DNA from: Bolinopsis microptera
Taxonomy: Eukaryota > Ctenophora > Tentaculata > Lobata > Bolinopsidae
DNA: 64,000 bases
Direction of reading: 5' to 3'
NCBI RefSeq assembly: GCF_026151205.1
Contig: NC_087081.1
Location: 5,265,246 to 5,329,245 of the forward strand
In this document: piece by piece, positions 46,901 to 54,125 of the stretch
How positions within the stretch are numbered: position 1 is the stretch's first letter
Layout: every line of letters starts with the position of its first letter
Notes under the pieces: model-generated
The model's database searches: none
What the model saw: only the letters and a program-made list of their open reading frames with translations
Told to the model about the DNA's origin: nothing
Made by a program: the position numbers and the translations under genes

Positions 46901-47983
46901 GTATGTCCTAGTCACATCCACGGTAGAGGTCTCTACTGTATGCAGGTATTTGGGCCGTGGGGTTATTAATGTCAGCGCTTAGATGAAAGATCTAGTAAGT
47001 CGTGACACGCTTTGAACGGATTCTGATATATAACAAAGCTTTGAATATCCTATATAGTGTGTATATTATGTTAAAATTGAAATCTTTATATCGATTCTTA
47101 AACTCTTAACTTACAGGATATATCTATGGGAGAGATGATAATAGAATACAGCGGGACACTGATCAGACCTGGTCTGTGTGACATCAGAGAGAAGTACTAT
47201 GACAGCAAGGTAAACGTAATGGGAGGCAACCCCCTTTTATTCCAGCTAAAACAAAGCTTAATGTTATGATGAAAATACACATCACCACCATGGTCGCTGT
47301 CCCCCAAGGGGTCGTTCACATATTACGTAATCAGCCAAGGGGGTGGGGTTTCCAAATGATGACGGTAGTGTAATTTTGACACAATAGCCGTGTATAAAAC
47401 TGATTACAGAGGGGGGGGGGGGGGTAAAAATTGTTCAAAAAGTGATTACGTAATATGTGAACGTCCCCTAATTAGTATTTTATTTGTTTATTTGCAGGGT
47501 ATAGGGAGCTACATGTTCAGGATAGACCGTCAGGAAGTAGTAGACGCCACCATGTCCGGCTCCATGGCCCGGTTCATTAACCACTGCTGCGACCCCAACT
47601 GTTACTCCCGGATTATCAACGTGGAGGGCAAGAAGAAGATCATTATCTTCGCTGAAAGGAACATTGTCAGGGGAGAAGAGCTCACTTATGATTATAAGGT
47701 AAGAACTGGGATAATTTCGGGATTTAAGAAATGTTGTAACTCAGAGGTAGGCTGAAATTTAGATGGCCGAGATGTGCTTACTCGTATTTTTTATTAAACA
47801 ATCAAGATAGTTCTCAGAATATTTTCGAGCGTTTTTTTTTCTGACGAAAATTAATTGATATTTGTCAGTTTCCGCTCTAGATACGGAGGAGGAATTTCAT
47901 TCAATTCATTTCAGTTCCCCTCCGAAGATGTGAAAATTCCTTGCTTGTGTGGTACAGAGAAATGTCGAAAGTGGATGAATTAG
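1965..47983 (+). CDS. KMT2A: Trithorax/MLL-type histone H3K4 methyltransferase (5' partial, 49 exons traced)
   Basis: This nuclear chromatin protein methylates histone H3 lysine 4 as the catalytic subunit of a COMPASS-like complex with WDR5, RbBP5, ASH2L and DPY30 (known for the family). Counting from the first visible codon, I see a CXXC finger (about 52-105), PHD1-3 (550-775), an extended PHD (825-1020), a degenerate FYRN (1015-1115), a long low-complexity region (1120-2690), FYRC (2690-2790), a Win motif, then SET and post-SET (2850-3009). CXXC plus PHD1-3 points to the KMT2A/B branch, not KMT2C/D. The human proteins have a bromodomain between PHD3 and the extended PHD; only the flanking helices are recognisable here. 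No taspase-1 cleavage motif was seen. Three other protein genes lie in its introns. Oddities: a one-base loss in exon 14, an unresolved junction 21/22, a possible GC donor at exon 4 and a CAGCAG tandem acceptor at exon 38. The protein start lies upstream and was not found. Confidence 0.95.
2383..2542 (+). other. KMT2A: KMT2 exon 2: CXXC zinc finger
   Basis: The exon encodes [19 protein letters not shown] followed by LDKLYNGN and a basic stretch ending KCVSRKC. The eight cysteines and the LDK motif match the CXXC fingers of MLL1/2, which bind unmethylated CpG DNA. The preceding exon (1965-2119) ends in a lysine/glutamate-rich basic linker, as expected just upstream of this domain. Confidence 0.93.
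8125..9494. mobile_element. DNA transposon-like element with poly-G/poly-C ends
   Basis: The element starts with 23 Gs followed by CCAATGGCAT and ends with ATGCCATTGG followed by nine Cs, so its ends are inverted repeats. It is flanked by an 8 bp duplication ATTGAGTC at 8117-8124 and 9495-9502. Both ends carry a palindromic module of about 100 bp built from ATGGCATAAAATGGAGAA and its complement (8150-8250 and 9382-9484). The interior holds inverted copies of a 140 bp segment (about 8390-8530 versus 8715-8870) and repeats of a 70 bp unit. No transposase is encoded. An 8 bp duplication is typical of hAT and P elements; G-run ends are not. Confidence 0.8.
9659..11199 (-). CDS. Rhodopsin-family (class A) G-protein-coupled receptor, nested antisense in a KMT2 intron
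   Basis: Exons 11199-10934, 10781-10596 and 10286-9659 join in phase to 359 codons with GT-AG boundaries. Seven membrane segments are visible: TM1 [12 protein letters not shown] (GN motif), TM2 LAAADIGYT (conserved Asp), TM3 to [11 protein letters not shown] in place of DRY, TM4 AIWALVV, TM5 at [15 protein letters not shown]6 with ATVPTAA, and TM7 [10 protein letters not shown] (NPxxY). The extracellular WIYGHHLC and QCW cysteines could form the usual disulfide. The lack of DRY and of CWxP resembles lineage-expanded orphan receptors of cnidarians; the ligand cannot be predicted. The C-tail contains three identical 18-residue repeats beginning [18 protein letters not shown]. It lies wholly inside KMT2 intron 13 on the opposite strand. 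Confidence 0.9.
9682..9843 (-). repeat. 54 bp in-frame coding repeat, 3 copies, in the GPCR tail
   Basis: Three near-identical 54 bp units begin at 9682, 9736 and 9790. They encode three 18-residue copies in the receptor's cytoplasmic C-terminus, each rich in Ser/Thr and so each a potential phosphorylation or arrestin-binding cluster (inference). Confidence 0.95.
10411..10600 (-). repeat. 46 bp tandem repeat copying the GPCR exon 2 donor site
   Basis: About four units of 46 bp lie in GPCR intron 2. Each complete unit contains, on the minus strand, TTGGTCTACAGGTATATGG, which is the end of exon 2 plus its 5' splice site. The real boundary is at 10596/10595; copies occur near 10550, 10504 and 10458. 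Confidence 0.85.
12354..12497 (+). other. KMT2A: KMT2 exon 16: remnant of the bromodomain region
   Basis: In MLL1 the segment between PHD3 and the extended PHD holds a bromodomain. Here exons 15-17 give only about 60 residues between the last PHD3 cysteines and the conserved CFPWLS motif, far too few for a complete four-helix bromodomain. The flanking sequence ([25 protein letters not shown]) still aligns with MLL1, so the domain was lost or reduced rather than missed. The exon ends in a GCA|GTGAGT donor that is copied many times downstream. Confidence 0.7.
12490..13085 (+). repeat. About 60 bp minisatellite copying the donor of KMT2 exon 16
   Basis: Ten copies of a unit containing AGAGCAGTGAGTAGAACCAG, a C run and ACTAGCGTACAACCCCCCTC follow exon 16. 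The first copy overlaps the exon end and its true GTGAGT donor (12498). Seven copies keep GTGAGT and three read ATGAGT. C-run length varies between copies. Confidence 0.92.
13884..13926 (+). pseudogene. Truncated serine tRNA 3' half
   Basis: The segment matches the anticodon loop, T arm and 3' acceptor strand of the intact serine tRNA 138 bp downstream, including CACTAGAAATAAATTG and GTAGGTTTGAATCCTA, with the 10 bp variable arm deleted and several substitutions. It lacks the 5' half and cannot fold as a tRNA. Confidence 0.75.
14022..14103 (+). tRNA. tRNA-Ser (anticodon AGA)
   Basis: A complete class II tRNA: acceptor stem GCGGACG pairs with CGTTCGC (14096-14102), followed by discriminator G. 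The A box is TGGCCGAGTGG, the anticodon loop CTAGAAA carries AGA at 14055-14057, a long variable arm GGGCTCTGCCC follows, and the T arm has GGTTCGAATCC (B box). No intron and no encoded CCA. It lies in KMT2 intron 18 on the same strand, between a tRNA fragment and a foldback element. Confidence 0.95.
14112..14115 (+). terminator. RNA polymerase III terminator
   Basis: A TTTT run nine bases after the tRNA, with a second T5 run at 14127-14131, fits Pol III termination. Confidence 0.7.
14134..14867. mobile_element. Foldback element with arms of about 365 bp and TTAA ends
   Basis: The two halves are near-perfect inverted copies meeting at a loop of about 10 bp (near 14502-14511, between TCTTGGACCT and AGGTCCAAGA). 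Each end reads TTAAGGGGGCCGGGGG then TCTTCATCAAAATTCTC. The outer TTAA on both sides could be a piggyBac-type target duplication. A transcript crossing it in either direction would fold into a very long hairpin. It starts 31 bp after the tRNA. No coding capacity. Confidence 0.9.
16321..16847. mobile_element. MITE with 170 bp terminal inverted repeats, copy 1
   Basis: The ends TTTTACCAAAACCCATAATC and its complement bound inverted arms of about 170 bp around a unique centre of about 180 bp. The outermost bases are TA on both sides, consistent with a Tc1/mariner-type MITE. The tips themselves are palindromic (ACCCATAATCATGGGT). Confidence 0.8.
17878..18389. mobile_element. MITE with 170 bp terminal inverted repeats, copy 2
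   Basis: A second copy of the 16321 element with ends TATTTGACCAAAACCCAT and its complement. The centre is slightly shorter than in copy 1. It was copied as part of the surrounding tandem duplication rather than inserted independently, since the flanking kilobase is shared. Confidence 0.85.
19390..23774. mobile_element. Second G-run/C-run-ended element, carrying a giant pyrimidine tract
   Basis: The left end is 19 Gs then TCCAACCCGAT, the right end ATCGGGTTGGA then about ten Cs. It is flanked by CAACTGA at 19383-19389 and again at 23774-23780. A subterminal module with TATGAGGGTTGATGAGGCC occurs at both ends in the same orientation (19424-19460 and 23706-23745). The empty site is visible in the paralogous block at 17840-17860, where the sequence runs on to CTGGCAAAGCG without interruption. 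No transposase. The design matches the 8125 element. Confidence 0.82.
19990..23103. repeat. 3.1 kb CCT-rich polypyrimidine tract
   Basis: Almost unbroken pyrimidines on the plus strand, made of TCCTCCTCC and TCAGTCCTCC variants. It forms the core of the G-run-ended element. Long open frames here on either strand encode only low-complexity Ser/Leu/Pro or Arg/Glu/Gly and are not genes. Confidence 0.95.
23825..24930. repeat. Two tandem copies of a 530 bp repeat with GC hairpins
   Basis: Copies at 23825-24354 and 24355-24930 are about 97% alike by eye. Each has a 16 bp-stem hairpin with a TTC loop (24175-24209, 24701-24735), a second hairpin GTGCACGCTTCGCGTGCAC (24214-24232, 24740-24758), and then a 17 bp repeat GGGGGTATAATAGTAAA present two to three times in copy 1 and five to six in copy 2. 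The hairpins are far more GC-rich than the surroundings. No coding potential. Confidence 0.88.
24928..25345. repeat. Tandem 63 bp repeat, three copies plus one detached
   Basis: The unit contains TAGCCGATTTTTAAAGCTAA then CGTAATAATCTCAGGGGACA and ends near ATTATGAGCATAT. Copies begin near 24928, 24990 and 25053, with a shorter one at about 25296. The second half also occurs at 16280-16320 beside the first MITE, so it is a dispersed repeat. Confidence 0.8.
25430..26755. repeat. 28 bp minisatellite, about 47 copies
   Basis: The unit is GTAGATACAG then GTAGATATTATCTTGTAG, with scattered substitutions. It abuts the 3' end of the minus-strand LINE. About five more copies resume at 30122-30262 on the other side, so the LINE sits inside or at the edge of the array. 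Confidence 0.95.
26757..30124 (-). mobile_element. Full-length non-LTR retrotransposon (LINE)
   Basis: A single intact ORF with a short 5' leader, a 3' UTR of only about 35 bp and a 3' tail of ATGT repeats running into a 28 bp minisatellite. Minisatellite units flank it on both sides. The short 3' UTR and repeat tail fit RTE-like elements. It is antisense within KMT2 intron 21. Confidence 0.88.
26792..30049 (-). CDS. LINE ORF: APE endonuclease plus reverse transcriptase, 1085 aa
   Basis: The protein copies the element's RNA into nicked genomic DNA by target-primed reverse transcription (family knowledge). An AP-endonuclease-like domain occupies about residues 85-340, with [44 protein letters not shown] and the catalytic GSDH. 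Reverse transcriptase motifs follow at about 560-860: [50 protein letters not shown] and the catalytic YADD. The C-terminus has [15 protein letters not shown] and RGRPRKNW. There is no RNase H and no gag-like ORF1. The frame has no stop or shift and all key catalytic residues are present, so the element may still be active or only recently inserted. The clade is probably RTE-like; a CR1 relative is the alternative. Confidence 0.93.
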   Translation of the reverse strand: MRRASIPSTSNNNATETTHTSNGRSATSNSRTDGSSMTEAEQSLRDPSRLMRRGGTRHPTRFISQQIIHVDPASNKSNPVNYCKQFLRFGTWNVLSLVSSSTQLYQLSQNIDQYRLDLLGITETHMPGSGTTLLDNGSLLIHSGRVDGIKRQGVGLSLSKRIRNSLISFTPTSERVLTARLHSKQINISVVVAYAPTEGAEESEKDKFYRTLTDTFDGLPRHDIKLLLGDFNAKVTSGRYGSEAVIGGESLHSSSNDNGTRLVDFCATNQLVIGGTLFEHKNIHKGTWRSPNGLTVNQIDHICIGKRFRQSLFDVRVCRGADIGSDHYLVLGLLKIKLQSVTKINANRPNVPAIERLRDSTTVTEYNVALQNRFASLDSEVDLEDMWRNLSQTVTDVSLEVLGKRPRKAKEQHLSRKTKDLLIQRAQFKRKDPNSDANRSEYSKLNKLVKKSSKLDDNNWAVRVATDLEGAASKGQQREVWAKIKKISGKNKKPQASCVRDKDGRKITDPQQQRDRWKEHFTELLNPPLSSVDLADLDTVPPQPHFNSLSCSDGPPTRDEISYSLTKLKNNKSPGVDGITNEQLKYGASALVDQLECLCKKVWEEETVPEDWLKGVIIVIGKKGDTSVCGNNRGITLRSTASKLFQMILLKRLHAGMECLLRENQCGFRQNRSCIDQIYSLRTIIHNCLEFNIPLYINFVDFKAAFDSIRRDFIWCSMRHYGLPEKYVRIFQSFFGGTMSAVRVNGELTEWFDVNSGTGQGDIQAPPVFNFCLNFSAFLAETNKIISQGAVLQKEMKTVEEKVILDTDYADDMAIMDNSGEGLQESTDLLVHYSSYAGLRINAKKTQCMAVSKCASQRPFIKDDCIELSVEGEPVEQVSNFVYLGATISGDGTINRDLDVRIQKANGAFHQLWNIWNSRTIKTPTKIRIYRAAVLTILLYGAEVWNTTKKQMKRFEVFHQTSLRRILRIKWFFHVTNDEVLRRAGIKSVETFISAARLRWYGHVVRIPDSRLPRFLLNWKPNYGKRSRGRPRKNWKSCVLEDAAKFTGVENIDNDTTEALAINRVQWRHMLRRQRDVCDAGHSND
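30122..30262. repeat. 28 bp minisatellite, 3' block
   Basis: About five units of the same 28 bp repeat found at 25430-26755, starting GCAGATACAGGTAAATGTTA. GCAGATACAGGTA also opens the larger block at 25430. Confidence 0.9.
31315..31463. mobile_element. hAT-like MITE, copy 1 (149 bp)
   Basis: Ends CAGGGACAAAAGGAAATCGC and its complement. TTGTTGA occurs on both sides but is separated from the left end by three bases, so the target duplication is imperfect. It lies 73 bp upstream of KMT2 exon 25. Confidence 0.85.
31701..31849. mobile_element. hAT-like MITE, copy 2 (149 bp)
   Basis: Same family and length as the 31315 copy, with a perfect 8 bp target duplication GTACTAGA at 31693-31700 and 31850-31857. 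CAGGG ends with 8 bp duplications are the hallmark of hAT elements. It lies 62 bp downstream of exon 25, so the two copies bracket that exon. Confidence 0.92.
32071..33137 (-). CDS. Predicted secreted protein of 194 aa, three exons, nested antisense in KMT2 intron 25
   Basis: I assembled this gene from exons 33137-32967, 32627-32508 and 32364-32071, all GT-AG and all phase 0. The start [19 protein letters not shown] looks like a signal peptide. The first exon continues with a charged, helix-like segment to [11 protein letters not shown], the second opens [16 protein letters not shown], and the third contains [36 protein letters not shown] and [14 protein letters not shown], then a hydrophobic tail [11 protein letters not shown]. 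The alternating strands around TWHAL resemble LamG or thrombospondin-N-like sandwich domains, but that is a weak impression and I do not recognise the protein. A shorter exon 2 (donor GTGAGT after 25 bases) would shift the last exon's frame. A microsatellite lies in intron 1. Confidence 0.5.
32755..32955. repeat. AGACAC microsatellite
   Basis: About 200 bp of AGACACAGAGACAT-type repeats, just inside intron 1 of the nested minus-strand gene. The leucine/cysteine/valine-rich open frames here are repeat artefacts. Confidence 0.92.
33146..33242. repeat. 33 bp tandem repeat, three copies
   Basis: Three units of TAGAAGGGACCCTGTACAGT followed by GGCTGATTTCAAC, immediately upstream of the start codon of the minus-strand nested gene at 33137. 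The repeat may therefore lie in its 5' leader or promoter. Confidence 0.9.
33808..33938 (+). repeat. Displaced copy of the KMT2 exon 29 end and its donor
   Basis: About 125 bp nearly identical to 35413-35537. It contains the last 38 bases of exon 29 (AAGTGAAGTCTGTTCTC onward), the GGTACTT donor and 85 bp of intron. It lacks the exon's acceptor and sits between two long G runs (33787-33804 and 33944-33969), in intron 25, upstream of its source. Confidence 0.9.
33988..34017. repeat. Perfect 30 bp palindrome
   Basis: The half-site TGAAAATGTCCTACC is followed directly by its complement with no spacer, centred on CCGG, 19 bp after a G run of about 26. Confidence 0.9.
35211..35297. repeat. 20 bp tandem repeat beside the KMT2 exon 29 acceptor
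   Basis: About four units of CTGTTACTTTCACTTTCACT run directly into the acceptor of exon 29 (35299), so the repeat serves as its polypyrimidine tract. Confidence 0.85.
38808..40385 (+). CDS. Intronless BTB/POZ-domain protein nested in KMT2 intron 37
   Basis: A 525-codon uninterrupted frame; Met8 ([12 protein letters not shown]) may be the true start. Residues of about 8-115 look like a BTB dimerisation domain: [20 protein letters not shown] followed by [20 protein letters not shown] and [15 protein letters not shown]. The remaining 400 residues are predicted mostly helical then sheet-rich, with no kelch, MATH or zinc-finger motif that I can see. BTB proteins commonly recruit substrates to cullin-3 ligases, but no BACK/kelch layout supports that here. 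The lack of introns amid intron-dense genes suggests a retrocopy or a member of an intronless, lineage-expanded family. Same strand as KMT2, so it would be present in the unspliced KMT2 transcript. Confidence 0.85.
   Translation: MYHPVIVMALNVQVPMNFGRHHLSSPTHNNLTLNLNNNRKSRANSLILSFNSPVIERLVATLEITSLDMADFQEGSVECFVDCLYTGDIEKMDKGTFREVNKMAKVFDVAWLTGRCSGYFKNLVDGMTGSYEDMLYLFQEASYVCIILKERGMINLTLAKIGSNTGCKTLFLRKFLEDITDVSTRQLDLVVELARRDLGIVVQSLTGKLKTHLAEQGAVMSDIFRHFLDTSDLRICRTYHKAAFDELFDVLEGCSVDDLRWVLALHRKSIEEVPKDPTQSGELQLKPVAKKYPAFIKMKVPNIINRIDFTIKFEDFILKVVADEEVTNVFIFAEAVWRYVDLNQSKHPPVSQWLKDRFIAEIGKRRWKIKYVASLGVTNFYQREGHLKRLLSDLFYDLGMIGKANDLGCSFLSNGVNFSCLRGRIPRELSVSFVHGVKDCKKKGKCGLMLKINPKIAEESIVNITQNIELCTDNSMYPADLHVHKSTVADFENGHIHLLFGDGKNIYPLYPELKQRYIQWTFLIR
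41000..41244 (+). pseudogene. Penelope-like element remnant: GIY-YIG endonuclease C-terminus
   Basis: The frame ending at 41244 gives [18 protein letters not shown], then [15 protein letters not shown]. The pattern A-H-hydrophobic-x-x-N/H followed some 30 residues later by E-x-x-x-I-x-x-x-x-P-x-I-N matches the C-terminal half of GIY-YIG nucleases as used by Penelope-like retroelements. The upstream frame is closed by stops, so only a fragment survives. It lies in KMT2 intron 37, about 600 bp downstream of the BTB gene. Confidence 0.6.
41448..41473 (+). ncRNA. Hammerhead-ribozyme-like core
   Basis: CTGAAGATGGCG, a TTGA loop, then CGCCGAAAA reproduces the hammerhead consensus CUGANGA, stem II, GAAA. 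Penelope-like elements are known to carry hammerhead motifs in their terminal repeats, and this lies 204 bp after the endonuclease remnant. Stem III and the cleavage site are not convincing, so activity is doubtful. Confidence 0.4.
41962..43989 (+). other. KMT2A: KMT2 exon 39: large disordered exon
   Basis: A 2,028 bp exon in frame with both neighbours encodes 676 residues rich in serine, proline, lysine and glutamate, with no recognised fold. It contains a run of ISHVTS-type repeats near 43440-43570, an acidic patch [10 protein letters not shown], and possible SUMO sites such as IKSEIID and VKVEPGE. Comparable long, poorly conserved regions separate FYRN and FYRC in MLL proteins. The preceding exon has a CAGCAG tandem acceptor at 41663-41668 that could add or omit one glutamine. 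Confidence 0.85.
44829..45672 (+). other. KMT2A: KMT2 exons 42-44: FYRC domain and WDR5-interaction (Win) motif
   Basis: FYRC is seen as [55 protein letters not shown] and [10 protein letters not shown], aligning closely with MLL1. Codons at 45641-45667 then give GGCARTLPV. In MLL1 the matching position is GSARAEV, the Win motif whose arginine enters the WDR5 pocket; here the arginine codon is 45653-45655. CART matches the A-R-[A/S/T/C] core and even resembles the N-terminus of histone H3. Confidence 0.88.
45673..45762. repeat. 11 bp tandem repeat at the donor of KMT2 exon 44
   Basis: Units of TTTGTCTTTAG/TTTGTCTTCAG begin within ten bases of the exon 44 donor (45673). Confidence 0.85.
46130..46795. 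repeat. 23 bp minisatellite, about 28 copies, in KMT2 intron 45
   Basis: The unit GTACTTTATATCGGGTAGGG plus CAC is repeated with few changes and ends about 25 bp before the acceptor of exon 46. Confidence 0.95.
46822..47983 (+). other. KMT2A: KMT2 exons 46-49: SET and post-SET catalytic domain
   Basis: The sequence runs from LPMAMRYRH and [10 protein letters not shown] through [51 protein letters not shown] and [10 protein letters not shown] to the post-[16 protein letters not shown] and a TAG stop. The S-adenosylmethionine-binding NH-C motif and the catalytic tyrosine region are intact, so the enzyme should be active. The family NHSCEPNC motif reads NHCCDPNC here. A 23 bp minisatellite fills the intron before the domain and a MITE ends 28 bp before exon 48. 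Confidence 0.96.
47307..47469. mobile_element. 163 bp MITE just upstream of the main SET exon
   Basis: Ends GGGGTCGTTCACATATTACG and CGTAATATGTGAACGTCCCC are 26 bp inverted repeats, with a G run of about 15 in the middle. It ends 28 bp before exon 48. MITEs with this type of terminus are widespread in invertebrates; I could not assign a superfamily. Confidence 0.82.
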
Positions 47984-48976
47984 CCAAACAAAACGGGTTA
48001 AACTACGGATCCATTGACGGATTAGCGACAGGTATTGTCGCAGAGTGGACTCAGAAAACTACGTATGGGACTTTAAGATCTTTGCATCTTCAGAATGAAC
48101 ACGTGATACAAGGGACGTCAGAGGAGCGTCTGTTCCGAAAAGTATTTTTAATATAGACGAAAAGATGAAAGGAACATTTTTATCTTTTGTAAATAGTTAA
48201 TAATCTTGATATTTGATAATATAATCAATTTATATAGTTTTAGGTTGTTTCATTATTGACTGAGAGCGCAAAACTTTGTTTGTTGAAGTGAAATTTGATG
48301 GGGTGCTTACTACTTTGTCTTTCGGAAATCATTGCTATTCCTTCAACCTTGTTTTTAATGTTTAAAGCTTTTAAGTTATTTCAGTTTTAACTTATTGTTA
48401 AGTTATTATTGCGTTATTTCTTTGAAATAGCCGTTTAATTGCGATGAACCTTTAACGTTTCGAATTTTTATAGCTCACATACATTCTTCAATTTCTTTCA
48501 TACGGCACATAATACTGTTCCCTTCTCAGCTCGTTTTTAGTTGTATAATGTTAGAATTTTCAAGAGGCTTTGTCTTATTCTGTCAATAGTATTCTCCGTC
48601 ATTAGTAATGATTGATTAATAATAATTAATATTACAAAGTAATATAAATCTCACTACAATATAAGATGACAGCAGAGATACTCGATTGATTTGAAGCCCC
48701 TCGTAAGGGTAGTGTCTCTAATGAACTAATTTATTACATTTAAATCATAATCAGCCACTCCTGAAAAACATAACTTCTAGAAAAAATATACCAAAAATTT
48801 AAAAATGAATTCAAATGTGATAACTCATAACAAATAGCTCTAGGAAAACTGAAATTCAGCAGTTCCATATATTATATTTATTCATAAAAGCAGCATTAAT
48901 TAAACGTAGCAACATTAAACGTAGCTATCTTATCAAATCCAGCTGATCCAGTTTAACAACTCTCTATAATAGCAAG
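47984..48976. other. Intergenic region between KMT2 and NDUFV2
   Basis: AT-rich, about 1 kb, without repeats or RNA genes that I can identify. It should contain the KMT2 3' UTR and the NDUFV2 promoter. No canonical AATAAA signal was found just after the KMT2 stop, and no TATA box could be singled out upstream of 48977. Confidence 0.5.
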
Positions 48977-51483
<2,507 letters not shown>

Positions 51484-51593
51484 TGTTTAGGAGGTGTTGT
51501 TTTTCTGGTGCTTTATCGTGTCCCTTGTTAATATTGTGGATTGTTGGTTTATCCATGTCCTGACCCGGCCTATAGCAGATGATAAGTGATTAG

Positions 51594-51599
51594 AATAAA
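51594..51599 (+). promoter_or_regulatory. NDUFV2: Polyadenylation signal AATAAA for NDUFV2
   Basis: A canonical AATAAA lies 110 bp after the NDUFV2 stop codon, at a plausible 3' UTR distance. Confidence 0.6.
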
Positions 51600-52190
51600 C
51601 GTGAAATGTTTAAGTCAAGGAAATTGGAAATGTTGATGTTCTCATTGCTTTAAAAACCAGCGATTTTCAGTTTGGGTTTTTGAGATTATTTACAACTTTT
51701 TTCTACTACGATCACTTGGTCAGATAATTATGTTAGTTATTGAGGTTATTGACATCATAAATCATAAGTACAACGAAAAACACCGCGATCTTCATATTTT
51801 TGTGATTGAGGAGATACATGAGTTTAGAAATAGATAGAAGTTTGTAAATAATTTATGATATTAAGTTTTTCCCGCAGTGTAGCGGGATCCACTTCAGTTG
51901 TGTTTTATTTGTTAGACCGTGTACATAAGATGTTCACTATTTAGTGCTCTTCAAAATCGAATATTGCATAGACATATTTTACCGAGAGCGACCTGCGCGC
52001 GTCCTACAGTATGAGACTTACTTACTTATTTGCTGTTTTAGCTGCGCTGCAGCAGGGCCATCAGGTGAAATGACCACCCTTTACTTTGGGCAACCATGGC
52101 TATATATTTAGTAATTAGTTACGACATGAAACCGGCACTTACAGGAAACCGAAGGATCAAGTCTAACGCCAGCGACGGTTAAGCCTAGGG
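51600..52190. other. Downstream flank of NDUFV2
   Basis: AT-rich sequence with no gene, RNA or repeat structure that I can support. Confidence 0.4.
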
Positions 52191-52191
52191 G

Positions 52192-52800
52192 GTGCACCAT
52201 AAAAATAAACTTGCTCGGATTTAAATAATTTTTGTACCATTGTTTTCTAGAGACTGTGAGAATTTTCATAATACCAAATTTGTCATACCTTTTTGGAAAG
52301 ATCAGTGAGTTTCGCCTAGGTGCCATATTTGATGGTGCGCGGCTTTTGGAGCAAAATTAGCTGTAAAAGTCGCGTAATTTGACCAAATTTGACCAAATTC
52401 GTTGATTTTTGTCGTATTATTTGGATATATCTTCAGTTCCTTGAATGAGATCATTCTGAAAATTGGCGACGACCTTCCAATAGGGCTTCCACAACTGTCC
52501 GAAAAATTTGGTGGATATCGGAGTTGATATAGTGATCAAAATGGGGCAAAATACGCTGCTTTTAGCTGTAACATAATGTCTGATGGTTGGATATGCTTTA
52601 AACTTTTCGGACACCTTCCTTGTAAGTCTATAAGTAAGCTTACCAATTTTTGTTGCAATCGGAGGTCGGGAAGGATACTTAATATCTATTTGTTTGAAGA
52701 AAATTGTGCTGGCCGAAATTAGCGCTAAAAAACCATCTTACAGTCGGCACGCGCGGCTCACTGTCGATGGCGCACTACCTATTAAGCCTAAGGTGTTGAC
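52192..52800. mobile_element. 600 bp dispersed element, intact copy
   Basis: It runs from GTGCACCATAAAAATAAACT to GTCGATGGCGCACTACCTAT. The left 297 bp recurs at 53826-54122 and the right 300 bp at 59388-59690. No protein is encoded. It is followed at 52821-52850 by two compact hairpins with GAA loops. Confidence 0.85.
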
Positions 52801-52820
52801 ATACGTTGCATGCCACTTTT

Positions 52821-52850
52821 CGCGCGCGAAGCGCGCGCCGCCGAAGGCGG
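52821..52850. repeat. Two adjacent GAA-loop hairpins
   Basis: CGCGCGCGAAGCGCGCG (52821-52837) and CCGCCGAAGGCGG (52838-52850) each fold on a GAA loop. The first contains GCGAAGC, known as an unusually stable DNA mini-hairpin. Confidence 0.8.
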
Positions 52851-53825
52851 AAAAAGGGGCATACAATAAAGGGAATCGGACATTTTGGAGGGACGCATAT
52901 TTTGCGTCCCTATTATCCTATTTGACCAAATATGGGAGTAATTGAGTGAGCTGGCGCGCGCGCCACGAAAACAGCTAAATGCGTTGCTGTTGCAAGTTTT
53001 GTGAATTTACTTGGTATCTTTGTACTGTTTTTATTATTTAAACGACTTTATTAAGTCATTGTAACCTTCATGCAAATAAAAATGTGAATGTTTTAATATT
53101 TGTGTAAACTAAAATGTAAAAACTTGTAGTTTTGTTCAAAACTACTAAATTTTGTAACACTAAGCCGCGCACTATAAATGCAATAATTAGATTTACTCCG
53201 CAGGACATACAAATTTCTTTTATTACGTTTTAACTGCAGGACCTTCATTAGCCAAAATTTACAATTTCGTGACGTTGCCTGTTTGTTTGGTGACTACCAA
53301 TCTTTTGAACTCATCTTTTGAGAATTCTGGTTAGATTGTTATTACGAAGCCTCTAATTTTTTATTTTCCGTCGCCTGGTTTGCTTTTGCCTGTTGCATCG
53401 TTTTTCTGTTCTTTCTCTCTTACCTATTTCTGATGGACGAGTGACGACACTTACATTTCCATGAGAAACTTGAACTTAATGTTTACTTGTTTAATCCTGT
53501 CGTCTGACTTTATAGGAACGCAAACCGGGCCGAGCGTGCTAAATCACTCTACAGTCGATCTTCGAGATTGTTCTAAATAAAAAGGGCCCCCGACGGTTGT
53601 AACCAATTTCAATCGATGTATTTTCGGACGCTGATTCCGAATCACCCACCATGACATAAGGTTAAAATGATCTCTGATATTTGTGATACGTAACATGTAT
53701 CAACTAAGGTGTTATACCACGCTTCCTTCGCCCGAAGCTTCACTGTATTGATCATGTCCAGCTCCTCATTTAACCCTCAGATCACACACGATTTCTCGAG
53801 CATTCGGCTGAGTACAGAGTAGGGC

Positions 53826-54125
53826 GTGCACCATAAAAATAAACTTGCTCGGATTTTAAAAATTTTTGTACCATTGTTTTCTAGAGACTGTGAGAATTTT
53901 CACAATACCAAATTTGTCATACCTTTTTGGAAAGATCAGTGAGTTTCGCCTAGGTGCCATATTTGATGGTGCGCGGCTTTTGGAGCAAAATTAGCTGTAA
54001 AAGTCGCGTAATTTGACCAAATTTGACCAAATTCGTTGATTTTTGTCGTATTATTTGGATATATCTTCAGTTCCTTGAATGAGATCATTCTGAAAATTGG
54101 CGACGACCTTCCAATAGGGCTTTCA
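53826..54125. mobile_element. Left half of a split copy of the 600 bp element
   Basis: Near identical to 52192-52488. It stops at TAGGGCTTTCA, exactly where a 5.26 kb element begins. The right half resumes at 59383 with TTTCACAACTGTCCG. Confidence 0.88.

Larger units (their letters stand above)
1965..47983 (+). other. KMT2A: Exon map of the KMT2 gene
   Basis: Exons were placed by AG/GT boundaries and by continuity of reading frame: 1965-2119, 2383-2542, 2736-2899, 3096-3180 (or 3186), 3928-4080, 4382-4505, 5117-5277, 5470-5965, 6465-6604, 6708-6856, 7234-7333, 7553-7672, 7888-7969, 11650-11746, 12015-12155, 12354-12497, 13326-13518, 13702-13790, 15315-15466, 15626-15780, 16081-16149, 30458 (or 30421)-30570, 30773-30873, 31065-31214, 31537-31638, 34374-34546, 34707-34789, 34907-34992, 35299-35451, 35741-35812, 35951-36043, 36274-36609, 36765-36990, 37126-37665, 37907-37999, 38201-38337, 38550-38690, 41666 (or 41669)-41782, 41962-43989, 44150-44278, 44466-44536, 44829-44926, 45200-45289, 45513-45672, 45857-45976, 46822-46945, 47117-47209, 47498-47698, 47915-47983. 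Phases agree across every junction except 13/14/15 (needs one extra base in exon 14) and 21/22. Exon 1 opens after a tag acceptor at 1962-1964. The largest intron, 16150-30457, is filled with repeats and a LINE. Confidence 0.85.

Noticed and set aside
1965-47983. Taspase-1 cleavage site in KMT2
   Set aside because: No Q-x-D-G-x-D-D motif was found in the visible exons. GGDDSL in exon 28 is not a match.
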